Notes under the pieces: model-generated
Seen by the model: only the letters and a program-made list of their open reading frames with translations
What the model was told of the DNA's origin: nothing
Database searches by the model: none
Shown here: positions 43,758 to 52,325 of the stretch, piece by piece
Position numbering within the stretch: the stretch's first letter is position 1
How the letters are laid out: every line of letters begins with the position of its first letter
Position numbers and translations under genes: made by a program
Origin: an uncultured Muribaculum sp.
Lineage (GTDB): Bacteria > Bacteroidota > Bacteroidia > Bacteroidales > Muribaculaceae
DNA: 64,000 nucleotides
NCBI GenBank assembly: GCA_910578835.1
Contig: CAJTSK010000002.1
Span: 113,197 to 177,196, forward strand
Direction of reading: 5' to 3'

Positions 43758-44552
43758 ATGAATGTAAAATCCAATGTCAAGATATGGCTCCTTGCCGTAA
43801 TAATGAGTGTCAGCAATGTCGTGTATGCCGGAAATATGCCTGATTCCGTGGCTACGGCATCATCTTGTTGCAACCAATATAGTGACCCTACTACCAGATT
43901 CAAGCCTGCTCAGCTGATTTTGCCGGGGGCACTTATCGCTGTTGGTGCGCTTGGGCTTGAGAATGGTTGGTTTGGACATATAAAGCGTGATGTCAGGGAC
44001 GAATTTCAATCCATGAGCCACGGGCACAAGATAAATGCCGACAACTATCTGCAATATTTGCCTGCTGCCGGTTATCTCGTTATGGGTTCGCTCGGTGTGA
44101 AGGCAAAACACACCTTCAAGGAGCGCGCATTGGTCACTGTCACCTCTATTGCATCTTACGGAATACTTGCCGGCGGGATGAAGCTATGTATTCATGAGCG
44201 CCGTCCGCAGGGCGACGAGACAAATTCTTTTCCCTCGGGTCATACCACGCTTGCATTTATGGGCGCCGAGCTTATACGCAGCGAGTATCCGCTGGGAGTC
44301 GGCATTACTGCTTATGCAGTAGCCTGTGGAGTCGGATTCATGAGGCTCTATAACGACCGCCATTGGGTAAATGACGTGATTGCCGGTGCCGGAGTGGGCA
44401 TACTTTGTGCCAGAATCGGATACTGGATGCTACCGGTGTGGCGTCGTGTATTTCACCTTGACCGACGTGGCTGTTGCCCGATGGTAGCCATGACTCCTTT
44501 CTATGATGTCAACCGCCACGCAGCCGGAGCGTCTTTTGTCGGCTATTTTTAG
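43758..44552 (+). CDS. PAP2-family phosphatase
   Basis: Membrane or envelope phosphatidic-acid-phosphatase-type enzyme, 264 residues with an N-terminal signal sequence (to about VVYAG). The three catalytic motifs are visible: KLCIHERRP (K-x6-RP), PSGHTT, and RLYNDRHWVNDVIAG (R-x5-H-x3-D). Substrates in the family include lipid phosphates and undecaprenyl pyrophosphate. The stop codon TAG (44550-44552) runs into the inverted element that follows. Confidence 0.9.
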   Translation: MNVKSNVKIWLLAVIMSVSNVVYAGNMPDSVATASSCCNQYSDPTTRFKPAQLILPGALIAVGALGLENGWFGHIKRDVRDEFQSMSHGHKINADNYLQYLPAAGYLVMGSLGVKAKHTFKERALVTVTSIASYGILAGGMKLCIHERRPQGDETNSFPSGHTTLAFMGAELIRSEYPLGVGITAYAVACGVGFMRLYNDRHWVNDVIAGAGVGILCARIGYWMLPVWRRVFHLDRRGCCPMVAMTPFYDVNRHAAGASFVGYF

Positions 44553-44900
44553 AGCTTGTTTAATAATAAATGTTGCTGTCAGGGTCGTATAGCTTGAGAC
44601 GATTTTCAACATGTGACGAAGGAGTGTACTTTATGTACACGACTGAGGAACAGGCTGAAAAGCGACCAAGATATACGAGACTAAAGGTAACTTTATAATC
44701 ACTCAACCTCTTGATGACCTTTGAAACAAATGTAAAAATATGTCAACGATATGAAACAAATTACCTCCCGTCGGTCATTCGCCGGCATCTTTCCGCCTGC
44801 TCTTCGGTCGTTATGGAATCCCATAACTCCCTCATCACAAACAAAAATCTGCTCGACGAATGACCGCCCTGACAGCAACATTTATTATTAAGCAAGCTCT
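44551..44900. mobile_element. 350-bp inverted structured element (MITE-like)
   Basis: Ends are a 34-bp inverted repeat (44551-44584 and 44867-44900, one mismatch), beginning AGAGCTTG. Inside, each half carries the same fold in opposite orientation. In the left half an outer 12-bp stem (44585-44596 with 44667-44678) and inner stem (44624-44629/44635-44640) are seen. In the right half the outer stem is 44773-44784 with 44854-44865 and the inner stem 44811-44816/44821-44826. The stems differ in sequence but keep pairing, while the strands between are conserved (GTGAYGARGGAGT; CGACYGARGARCAGGC). TTA flanks both sides (44549-44551, 44900-44902), a possible target duplication. No transposase is encoded. 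Confidence 0.7.
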
Positions 44901-47900
44901 TAATTATTTACTATGCATGTCGCGGCGACAAGCCCGGCAATAATGTCATTGGATAGCGCGGTGAGAGTGAGGCTTTTCAGCTCTTTGGAGTTGTCAAGAG
45001 CCATACAAAGTATCACTCCCGCACCTCCGTCAATACGGCGTCCGTAGACCTCCTCTATGCCGAGCAACTCTCCAAGGTTGTCACTTACAAGTCCATTTTT
45101 CAGCGTGAAACGGAGCGGTCTCGGTCCGGCTACGTTAAATGCATGGTCGTCGACATAAAAGTCCTGTTCTATGGGACACCAGTTTTCGGGGTTGCGAAGC
45201 GGAAGGCGGTCACATGAACCGTCAGTGTAAGTCGCCGTTATCATGGCGTTATCAATATGACATTGCATATGGTTGGTGCTTCCTGCAAGCATCAGGGCAA
45301 TAGCATCGGCTTTTCCTGAAAGCGGTATTGTAACACTGTCAGGATAGTTGTCAAACAGGGAGGTGTAGACTACATTGTCGCCTGTTGCGCTGCATCGGAA
45401 CGGAATACCCTGCGGAGTGGTGAACATGCCGTTGTTTTCAGCCGCTGCATTGCGTAGTCCGATATCATCGATGTTTGCGCTGTCGAGCGGATGACACCAT
45501 TCGCCAATTCCGTTGACGGGAATCTGCAGGGTGGTCGTGGCAGGTCGTGGTGAAAGATACTCGTTGCGGAATATGTCGGTTATGGCAGAGTTGTAGTATG
45601 GGGCAAGTTCTACAGGTATATAGCGGCAGCCGGGGGCGTTAAGCATGGCTATGCCGTAATCACGTAGTTGCGACGGCTGCGGGCGTTTTGTCTCCTCCCA
45701 CCATTTCATGTCGCCAAGCGCGTACTCGCTGAAATTTCCCTTGACATTGCCTGTCATCTTCGCTGTTTCTGCAATTGTTGCTGAGCCGCCCCATGTTATG
45801 GCAAGGCTGATATCGCCGGTTATGTCAGTGTCAATCAGCAGGAAGGGGCGACCTACGCTTTCCGGATCCAATCGCCAATTGACAGTTTTGCCGTTTACCG
45901 TGATGTTTTCTACATGACTGTAGGAGGCAGGCAGGGAGAAGGTGGCGTGTTGCAACTGCTCGTTAACAATAGAGAGCCTATATGTATCGGTCATGCCCTC
46001 GCGGTGAAATGACAATGAGAAGTCAGGGTGGGTTATTGATGCGTGATTCCATCCGGCAGGAAATCCCGGGCATATATTTACATGGTTGTTCATCGCGTCG
46101 GGAGAGAAACCAAACAGACCTTCGACCACTGCACGCGACAATACCCCTACCGGGTCGGCAAAGTCGCGGTAACATTCTCCACGCGCAGCGTCATAATGGC
46201 TTATCTGACCTATATTGCCGGGGCTTGCCCCAAGATACATGCCATCAAGCAGGGCGCTCTTTAGCAGATTGAATCCCTTGTCGGCACGTCGTGCCTGCCA
46301 GTAGGCGAGCGATGTGTGATAGATTTCGGCAAATGCCACATTGTTTATACTCCATGCATACGGAAGCCAGTCGGTGGTGGAGATGACAGCATAATCACCA
46401 CCGGTAAGCCCATCGGCTATAACCGGAATATGTGGAATATGCTCATCGATATAGCGTGTAGCCGAATATTTCCGGAACTGGTCGGCGGTTTCGCTGTCAA
46501 TGGCATGATAGATGGTCCACACTGCGGGATGGTCGTGGGCCCTGCGGTTGCCGAGGCTTTCACGGTATTCCGCCCATACCCCGGCTTCATCCAGCCAAAG
46601 GGCATTGTCAATGGCTTGCCGTATGCGGTTTGCCTCGTTTATGTAAGGGGTAGGGTCTTCGCCTATTTTTTGTGCGATTGTGGCAGCACTCTTGTTGGCA
46701 AAGTAATTGTAAGCCGAGGAATGGGTGACTGCCCCGCCGCTGTAATATAATGCATCGCTTGCCCATATGCAGCAGTACGCATCATATAGCCCATCGTTGT
46801 CAGGGTCGAAGTTTCGCTTTTCCCATGCAAGATGCGACTTGATTACATTCCACATGTCGCGGGCATATGCTGTGTCGCCTGTCCATGAAAAGTGACGCAT
46901 TAGCTCATCCATGTAACACAGATTCATGTCGTAGTGGTGCATCTGGTTGTTGCGGTACGGATTGCGGCATATGTAGCCATTGCTGTACATCTGGGTGCCC
47001 CAGCGCTTTTCGGCGCGTGCAAGCCGCAGGGTGCTGTCTTGTGTCGGGTGAGATATTGTCGGCTCGACATCAGTCACCTGTGAGGCGGCATATGCGTCAA
47101 AATGTATTTTTGCCCGGTCATGCCACCCGAGGTAATCTCCCGTATATGCACCGCGCCAACCGCTCAGTGGCATGCGCCATCCTATGGCGCCATGTTGCCA
47201 TGTAGTGCCGTCCCATATGCCGTCTCCGGCAGCCATAAGTGTACTGCCGAGTGTGTTTATATAGGGGTCGGGGGTGGTGATGACGATATGGTTGATAAGC
47301 GAGTCGCGCTGGGAAAGCGCGTTTTTAAAGTCGGCAGCCAGTGATGTCTGGTCTTCGGTGGCTAAACGATGGTCGAAGTAACCGACATATTTCACCGGCT
47401 TCGTCCCGGAGAGAGTCAAGGTGAGTGATTCAAGCGGCGATTTTGTCGCATCGGGAGCAAAGCAGTCTTTGGGATCCACGCCTATGTCGCCACTGCGGTT
47501 TATCTTTACTTTGACTGTCTCGCAGCAGTTTGCCGTTATTGTGGTCCCGGACGGCATATTTTCGCTCTCGATTTTCCAGATACCGCCCTCGCGGTCAAAT
47601 GTGGCAAGAACTGTCATTGTCAATTTGCCGCCTCTCCATTTCGGGTCGGTCAGTATATAGCGCCTTTCTCCGCCTTTATAGTACGATGTGCAGTCGGCTA
47701 CCGAGTCGAGCCTGACAGCGGTTCCGTCACAAGTGACTGTGAAATTGATGTTGCGGTTGTCACGCTTGTGATATGCTGCAAATATAGGCATGTCGCTTGT
47801 CTCAATGCGAAACAAGGTGTTGCCCCCGTATAATGCCCGCGTATAATTATTGTTGCCGTTGTGAGACATTATATACCCGTCGTCGGTAGGCTGATAATTC

Positions 47901-47965
47901 AATTGTCGTTGCGCCGGAAGCATAAGCGGCATGCACATCGTGGCTATAATACAGATTTTTTTCAT
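44900..47965 (-). CDS. DUF4450 family, six-hairpin-glycosidase-like secreted protein
   Basis: Large 1021-residue exported protein; signal peptide to about residue 18 (MLPAQ). The N-terminal block RALYGGNTLFRIETSDMPIFAAYHKRD matches the DUF4450 pattern of Bacteroidetes. Central residues about 270-640 look like an (alpha/alpha)6 barrel as in family GH78-like enzymes (WGTQMYSNGYICRNPYRNNQMHHYDMN, NFDPDNDGLYDAYCC). C-terminal beta-rich modules may bind carbohydrate. Plausibly an exo-glycosidase on plant or host glycans, but the catalytic residues are not assigned. It stands alone, without SusCD. Confidence 0.75.
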   Translation of the reverse strand: MKKICIIATMCMPLMLPAQRQLNYQPTDDGYIMSHNGNNNYTRALYGGNTLFRIETSDMPIFAAYHKRDNRNINFTVTCDGTAVRLDSVADCTSYYKGGERRYILTDPKWRGGKLTMTVLATFDREGGIWKIESENMPSGTTITANCCETVKVKINRSGDIGVDPKDCFAPDATKSPLESLTLTLSGTKPVKYVGYFDHRLATEDQTSLAADFKNALSQRDSLINHIVITTPDPYINTLGSTLMAAGDGIWDGTTWQHGAIGWRMPLSGWRGAYTGDYLGWHDRAKIHFDAYAASQVTDVEPTISHPTQDSTLRLARAEKRWGTQMYSNGYICRNPYRNNQMHHYDMNLCYMDELMRHFSWTGDTAYARDMWNVIKSHLAWEKRNFDPDNDGLYDAYCCIWASDALYYSGGAVTHSSAYNYFANKSAATIAQKIGEDPTPYINEANRIRQAIDNALWLDEAGVWAEYRESLGNRRAHDHPAVWTIYHAIDSETADQFRKYSATRYIDEHIPHIPVIADGLTGGDYAVISTTDWLPYAWSINNVAFAEIYHTSLAYWQARRADKGFNLLKSALLDGMYLGASPGNIGQISHYDAARGECYRDFADPVGVLSRAVVEGLFGFSPDAMNNHVNICPGFPAGWNHASITHPDFSLSFHREGMTDTYRLSIVNEQLQHATFSLPASYSHVENITVNGKTVNWRLDPESVGRPFLLIDTDITGDISLAITWGGSATIAETAKMTGNVKGNFSEYALGDMKWWEETKRPQPSQLRDYGIAMLNAPGCRYIPVELAPYYNSAITDIFRNEYLSPRPATTTLQIPVNGIGEWCHPLDSANIDDIGLRNAAAENNGMFTTPQGIPFRCSATGDNVVYTSLFDNYPDSVTIPLSGKADAIALMLAGSTNHMQCHIDNAMITATYTDGSCDRLPLRNPENWCPIEQDFYVDDHAFNVAGPRPLRFTLKNGLVSDNLGELLGIEEVYGRRIDGGAGVILCMALDNSKELKSLTLTALSNDIIAGLVAATCIVNN

Positions 47966-48208
47966 GAATAATCTATTAAGGTTATGTGTTGACCGGTTGG
48001 TTGATTTCCTTTTGAATCTATAATGAATAGATGTAGACCGGTCATATCACTATTTTACTCTGCAAAGATACCTAATTATGGCAAAAAAGTAAAACAATCA
48101 AGGCAAAACCGAGGTGTCAAGTATCTGCCGGACCTGAGATTAGTGAGAATTATTAGCGAAAAGCGATTAAAAATAGCTTGAAAATTTGTGTAAATGGGGA
48201 AAAATTAG
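47966..48208. other. Divergent intergenic region
   Basis: Holds a minus-strand -7 box TATCTTTG (48063-48070) for the DUF4450 gene and, further right, the rpmB promoter. Otherwise AT-rich without an ORF. Confidence 0.55.
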
Positions 48209-48216
48209 TTACTTTG
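48185..48216 (+). promoter_or_regulatory. Promoter of the rpmB-rpmG-DUF4295 operon
   Basis: TTTG (48185-48188), 20-base spacer, TTACTTTG (48209-48216), a common variant of the Bacteroidetes -7 box. Confidence 0.75.
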
Positions 48217-48218
48217 CA

Positions 48219-48309
48219 CACTGTTTTTAGGCTCATCCTGTAAAGTTGTTGAGAATGATGCACTTAATGACGATATGAGAACTGAGATGGCGGCCTAAAA
48301 ACGGTAGTG
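48219..48309 (+). ncRNA. Candidate r-protein leader RNA (L28/L33)
   Basis: The leader forms a long-range stem: gtttttaggc (48223-48232) pairs perfectly with gcctaaaaac (48293-48302), extended after a 3-base bulge by cact (48219-48222) with agtg (48306-48309). About 60 nt lie inside the stem. Such closed leader domains at r-protein operons often bind the r-protein and control translation. The stem ends 37 bases before the rpmB ATG. Confidence 0.6.
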
Positions 48310-48346
48310 TTAATCAATAACGAACTCAAACGATTAAAAAACAGCC

Positions 48347-48610
48347 ATGTCAAAGATTTGTCAAATCACAGGCAAGAAAGCAATGGTGGGCAACAATGTG
48401 TCGCACTCAAAGCGCCGCACCAAGCGCAAATTCAATGTTAACCTCTTTGAAAAGAAGTTTTATTGGGTAGAACAGGACGCATGGATTCGTCTTACAATCT
48501 CTGCAGCCGGTCTCCGCACCATCAACAAACTCGGTCTTAACGCAGCTATGCAGCAGGCAGCCGAAAAGGGTTATTTAACTGGTAAAGATATTAAATTTTT
48601 AGATATATAA
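48347..48610 (+). CDS. rpmB: 50S ribosomal protein L28
   Basis: Basic 87-residue ribosomal protein. The MSKICQITGKKAMVGNNVSHSKRRTKRKFNVNL start is diagnostic, as is the C-terminal SAAGLRTINKLGL. First gene of a compact operon with rpmG. Confidence 0.97.
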   Translation: MSKICQITGKKAMVGNNVSHSKRRTKRKFNVNLFEKKFYWVEQDAWIRLTISAAGLRTINKLGLNAAMQQAAEKGYLTGKDIKFLDI

Positions 48611-48616
48611 CGCACT

Positions 48617-48805
48617 ATGGCAAAGAAAGCTAAAGGTAATAGAGTCCAAGTGATCCTTGAATGCACCGAGCACAAGGCGAGCGGTATGCCCGGCACTTCT
48701 CGTTATATTACTACAAAAAATAGAAAGAATACTACCGACCGCTTGGAGTTGAAGAAATACAATCCTATCCTCAAGCGAGTTACTGTACATAAAGAAATCA
48801 AATAA
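48617..48805 (+). CDS. rpmG: 50S ribosomal protein L33
   Basis: 62-residue r-protein with the pattern MAKKAKGNRVQVILECTEH and the RYITTKNRKNTTDRLELKKY block. The zinc-binding Cys pairs of some L33 are absent (zinc-free type). Six bases after rpmB. Confidence 0.96.
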   Translation: MAKKAKGNRVQVILECTEHKASGMPGTSRYITTKNRKNTTDRLELKKYNPILKRVTVHKEIK

Positions 48806-48818
48806 TACTCCTTAAGAT

Positions 48819-48968
48819 ATGGCAAAGAAAACCGTAGCATCACTTCAAAAAGGTGAAGGACGTACTTACAGCAAGGTCATCAAGATGGAGAAGTCTCCCA
48901 AGACCGGTGCTTACGTATTTAAAGAAGAAATGGTTCCTAACGATCAGGTTAAGAACGCTCTTAAATAA
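48819..48968 (+). CDS. DUF4295 small protein
   Basis: 49-residue basic protein (MAKKTVASLQKGEGRTYSKVI ... DQVKNALK) directly behind rpmG. This order and sequence fit DUF4295, a Bacteroidetes family that follows rpmB-rpmG; a ribosome-associated role is likely but not shown. ATG at 48819, TAA at 48966-48968. Confidence 0.88.
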   Translation: MAKKTVASLQKGEGRTYSKVIKMEKSPKTGAYVFKEEMVPNDQVKNALK

Positions 48969-48990
48969 GCGCAATATACAATTCATATAT

Positions 48991-49030
48991 AAAGCAGGTC
49001 GTCAATTGCTGACGACCTGCTTTGTTTTTA
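48991..49030 (+). terminator. Intrinsic terminator of the rpmB operon
   Basis: 14-bp perfect stem (aaagcaggtcgtca at 48991-49004 with tgacgacctgcttt at 49010-49023), 5-base loop, then G and a T run. Confidence 0.92.
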
Positions 49031-49134
49031 TTATTTTGTTGATTGTGCATGGATTCGTGTCGTCGACACGTAGCGACCCGGAATGAGTGAAATCGTAATG
49101 CACTCCTGTAAGCAAACCGAAATAAAGAGATGGC

Positions 49135-49563
49135 TCAGAATGTGTCCATGCCGTCCCATTGAACCGCATCTCCATGTACATATCCTGTTTTGCCATCGAT
49201 TTTTACCATGTACCAGCCTTTTTTCTTGCCTAAGCATTGATAGGTGTCGGGAACATAGCCATCTTCATAAACCAAATGACCGATGATTTCTCCTTCTGTC
49301 GATGGGCTGTTGTACACGTTTACCTTGCCGATTTGTTTGCACCAGATTACGCCCTGTCCGTTTTCAGCACGGAAAGTGACTATTTTGTTGCCCGATTTTG
49401 ATACATTGTAAATGTCTTGTACACCTACGGTATAGGAGTCGGCATTGGTTTGTACATACCTTCCGACGATGTTACCTTTTGTATCAACAACCATTTTCAT
49501 CGATTGTGGAAATGCCGGGATTGTTACCGCTGAAGTCAGTAATAATAAGAACAAATTGTTCAT
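49135..49563 (-). CDS. Secreted SH3-like domain protein
   Basis: 142-residue exported protein from the ATG at 49563 (MNNLFLLLLTSAVTIPAF signal peptide); an ATG 8 codons earlier is possible. The C-terminal half (KVNVYNSPSTEGEIIGHLVYEDGYVPDTYQCLGKKKGWYMVKIDGKTGYVHGDAV) is a bacterial SH3 (SH3_3) pattern, used for cell-wall binding. The N-terminal part is a beta-hairpin-rich segment. Isolated gene. Confidence 0.8.
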   Translation of the reverse strand: MNNLFLLLLTSAVTIPAFPQSMKMVVDTKGNIVGRYVQTNADSYTVGVQDIYNVSKSGNKIVTFRAENGQGVIWCKQIGKVNVYNSPSTEGEIIGHLVYEDGYVPDTYQCLGKKKGWYMVKIDGKTGYVHGDAVQWDGMDTF

Positions 49564-49587
49564 TATATTTCTCGAATGTATATGCAT

Positions 49588-49810
49588 CGTTACTTGAGTT
49601 TGAGTATTTATCGTTGTCCTTTCATTCAGAATATAAAATTAATGATTTTTTCGTATTACACTAAAAAAAATTTTAGTGCCCATTATGTTTGGTGTGTATG
49701 ACTATATGGCGGTTTTCGATAGCGGCTATCGGAAATAACATTGATGACCGGGAGATAAAATAGGTAAACTGATTGTTACTTTGCAGAAAATTAAAAAAAA
49801 CGTGATAATC
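49588..49810. other. Intergenic region with small hairpins
   Basis: Contains a perfect 8-bp hairpin (cactaaaa/ttttagtg, 49659-49678), an imperfect palindrome around gatagcggctatc (near 49718-49730) and a -7 variant TTACTTTG (49776-49783) for the small membrane protein. No ORF. Confidence 0.5.
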
Positions 49811-49975
49811 ATGGAAAGTGTAATGTTTTTATGGATTCTTATTGTAGGTATCTCGGTAATTGGAGTGTTGGGCTATTTTCTTTATGCGATTGATAAACCA
49901 CATAACAAGAATTTCCATTATATAGATATTGATCATGATGATATCTATTGTGACGAAGATGACTGCGAAGAATAA
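49811..49975 (+). CDS. Small single-pass membrane protein with acidic tail
   Basis: 54 residues from the ATG at 49811 (MESVMFLWILIVGISVIGVLGYFLYAID): one hydrophobic helix at about 5-25, then an Asp/His/Cys-rich tail (YIDIDHDDIYCDEDDCEE) that could bind metal. The longer frame starts with TTG inside the -7 box. It overlaps the start of the ThrE-like gene by 17 bases. Unknown function; perhaps an accessory of the exporter. Confidence 0.6.
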   Translation: MESVMFLWILIVGISVIGVLGYFLYAIDKPHNKNFHYIDIDHDDIYCDEDDCEE

Positions 49976-50744
49976 ATCCAATGTGACAGCGGCAGATGCA
50001 AGTCGCTTTTTGGCTGTATATTCAGCTTATTTATGGGGCTACGGTGCCACATGCATCAGAATTACCAAAAATGTAAACCGCATGGCAGAGTATATCGGTT
50101 ATAGAGCTGATATAACGATATTGCCCAAGCATGTCGCAGTGGCATTGACCGATGACTCTACCGGCGAATATTCTCATTATACATGTGCAATAAAGACTCT
50201 GCCGGTCAGCTATATGGCAAATACTCGCATGAGTAAACTTAGCTGGGATGTGGCGGAAGGCAAAGTGAGCATAACCGACGCCGAGGCGATACTTGGCAGG
50301 ATTTCACGCGCTCCCCACATGAGTGTATGGGTTGTGATGTGTCTCGTCGTATTTGCCAATGCCGCTTTCTGTCGCCTATTCGGAGGCGACCCTGCTGCAA
50401 TGGTAATTGTAGGGTTTGCCACACTCCTCGGGTATGCTATCAAGAATATCTGTCTGAAACACAAGATGGATGTAAGGGCAATGGTGCTCCTTGCGTCATT
50501 TGTATCTGCGGTTGTAGGTAGTGGTGGATATGTGTTCGGGATTACATCGACCCCGGAGATAGCGTTAGGTACAAGCGTGCTTTACCTTATCCCCGGTATA
50601 CCTTATATCAACTCTGTCAGCGACATGATTGACGGTCATTACCTGTGTTTTTTCAGTCGTACGATGCAGGCGATAGTGCTCACCGGCTGTATTGCAGCAG
50701 GGTTGACGCTTGCATTCATGATTATGAATATAAATGTATTCTGA
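49959..50744 (+). CDS. Threonine/serine exporter ThrE, N-terminal-type subunit
   Basis: 261 residues from the ATG at 49959 (MTAKNKSNVTAADAS). The pattern of an N-terminal soluble part followed by about five membrane helices matches the ThrE/YjjP (DUF1212) family. Its partner with the short ThrE_2/YjjB domain follows. Together they form a split threonine/serine or succinate-type exporter. Confidence 0.82.
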   Translation: MTAKNKSNVTAADASRFLAVYSAYLWGYGATCIRITKNVNRMAEYIGYRADITILPKHVAVALTDDSTGEYSHYTCAIKTLPVSYMANTRMSKLSWDVAEGKVSITDAEAILGRISRAPHMSVWVVMCLVVFANAAFCRLFGGDPAAMVIVGFATLLGYAIKNICLKHKMDVRAMVLLASFVSAVVGSGGYVFGITSTPEIALGTSVLYLIPGIPYINSVSDMIDGHYLCFFSRTMQAIVLTGCIAAGLTLAFMIMNINVF

Positions 50745-50750
50745 GAGGAA

Positions 50751-51236
50751 ATGGAAATATTGTCGAAAATAATAGAGGATGCAGTGTTTGCAGCGATAGC
50801 AGCTATCGGTTTTGCAGCCATCAGCAATCCTCCTAAGATAGCATTCAAATATTGTGCTTTGATAGCTGCTATAGGTCATGCGTTACGATACTGTCTTACC
50901 ACTTTGTGGGGAGTGCATCTTGTATGGGGCAGTTTTATAAGCGCCTTTGTGATAGGGTGTCTTGCCATTTACTTTGCGCCCAAGGTAAAGTGTCCGCCGG
51001 AGACATTTGCCTATCCGTCATTGTTGCCCATGATTCCGGGAATATATGCCTACCGTTCACTTCAGGCATTTCTGATGTTGTTGGGACAAGGCACCGAAGC
51101 TGAATTTTCCCACTATGCCTACCTCTTGCAGTTTAACGGGTTGACATGTATATTGGTGGTGTTTGCAATGGTGCTTGGACAGATGATACCTATCTTCCTC
51201 TTCAAACGCAAATCATTCAGCGCGACACGTGGATAA
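50751..51236 (+). CDS. Threonine/serine exporter ThrE_2/YjjB-type subunit
   Basis: 161-residue membrane protein with four to five helices; the PLLPMIPGIYAYRSLQA-like motif (here PSLLPMIPGIYAYRSL) is characteristic of the YjjB family (DUF3815). Six bases after its partner gene. In E. coli YjjPB exports succinate, so the substrate may be either an amino acid or a dicarboxylate. Confidence 0.85.
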   Translation: MEILSKIIEDAVFAAIAAIGFAAISNPPKIAFKYCALIAAIGHALRYCLTTLWGVHLVWGSFISAFVIGCLAIYFAPKVKCPPETFAYPSLLPMIPGIYAYRSLQAFLMLLGQGTEAEFSHYAYLLQFNGLTCILVVFAMVLGQMIPIFLFKRKSFSATRG

Positions 51237-51284
51237 ACGGCTTAAAATAGTTATATTTGTAATTCATCACAATATAGGGTGCTT

Positions 51285-52322
51285 ATGTTCCGGAAATTGT
51301 TAATTTGTATGTCTCTTGCCGCCGTCATTAGTTCATGTGATGGCAGCAAGCGAAATGCAGGGATTAACCTGTCTGTGCAAAATGATTGTGTGGATGCTGA
51401 ATTATCTTGTGACAGTAATCTATACATGAATAGTACATGGGACTACTATCCGGCTTCAGCATCAAAAGTGTCTGTTACTCTACATTCTGAATCAGTGTCA
51501 GTGCTTGCCGGTGATGGTCATGTATTTACTATCGTCGATGATTCAACACGAAAAACTATCGGCAATCGTCTTGAAGCGGTCTATTCAAAAATCACAAACG
51601 GGGATAGGGGCTATGAGCGTTGTGTCGAGCTCCGGCTTAATGAAAAGCTTGAGTCCGGGAAATATGGCGTGAAACTCACATATAATGACTGTGACACACT
51701 TACCTCCGTCTTTCAAGTAGTGAACAGTAAAGGAGTAAGGGCGGTCAAGGATAAAATCAGCGATTATTTCAGTAGTAAAAACGGGTTGCGTAATGATACG
51801 GTTGCCTGTAATGTGTATAGTTACGGAATTGTTTCGGGCGATTCCATAGAGGTGGATTTACGACATGACTCGCCGCGTATGCGCGATTTGTTCTGTCGTG
51901 AAGTTGTGAGTTATTCGGCATTGAAATTCACCGGACAGGTGCAGCCATGTGTCTATGGCGGTCCGGTAGTCAGTGATACTCTTGGTATAAGCATGACCAC
52001 GCTTGATGAGATATATCCCGATACTGTCGGTGAAATCAGGTTTGTGTTACACAACAATAGCCGCAAGACACTCTGCTATGGTACACCATATAAGGTGGCT
52101 CGCAATGTCGATGGAAAATGGATGGAGTTGTATCAGGGCGGGGTATGGAATATGCCTCTGTTCCTGATTGCTCCGGGCGGGTGTTCGGAGGTAATGACGG
52201 CAAAGTTGTTTCGTCCGATAAATGACATCGGCCCGGGCGAATATATCATATATAAAGATGTATATTTTGACGGCGGGAAGGAAGACAGGTGGAATATCTG
52301 TGCCCGTTTTTCAATAAAATAA
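51285..52322 (+). CDS. Lipoprotein with bacterial Ig-like domain
   Basis: 345 residues from the ATG at 51285; an in-frame GTG lies two codons earlier. Lipobox VISSC (Cys18 from this start), then CDGSKR. The C-terminal about 100 residues (EIRFVLHNNSRKTLCYGTPYKVARNVDGKWMELYQGG ... GEYIIYKDVYF) match a bacterial Ig-like domain of the Big_14 kind. The middle is beta-rich without a known domain. A -7 box TATATTTG is at 51252-51259. Function is unknown. Confidence 0.72.
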   Translation: MFRKLLICMSLAAVISSCDGSKRNAGINLSVQNDCVDAELSCDSNLYMNSTWDYYPASASKVSVTLHSESVSVLAGDGHVFTIVDDSTRKTIGNRLEAVYSKITNGDRGYERCVELRLNEKLESGKYGVKLTYNDCDTLTSVFQVVNSKGVRAVKDKISDYFSSKNGLRNDTVACNVYSYGIVSGDSIEVDLRHDSPRMRDLFCREVVSYSALKFTGQVQPCVYGGPVVSDTLGISMTTLDEIYPDTVGEIRFVLHNNSRKTLCYGTPYKVARNVDGKWMELYQGGVWNMPLFLIAPGGCSEVMTAKLFRPINDIGPGEYIIYKDVYFDGGKEDRWNICARFSIK

Positions 52323-52325
52323 ATT

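Noticed and set aside
44699..44881. Minus-strand 60-codon ORF inside the inverted element
   Set aside because: The reading frame is explained by the repeat halves; the mirrored half does not keep the frame, so it is not a conserved protein.
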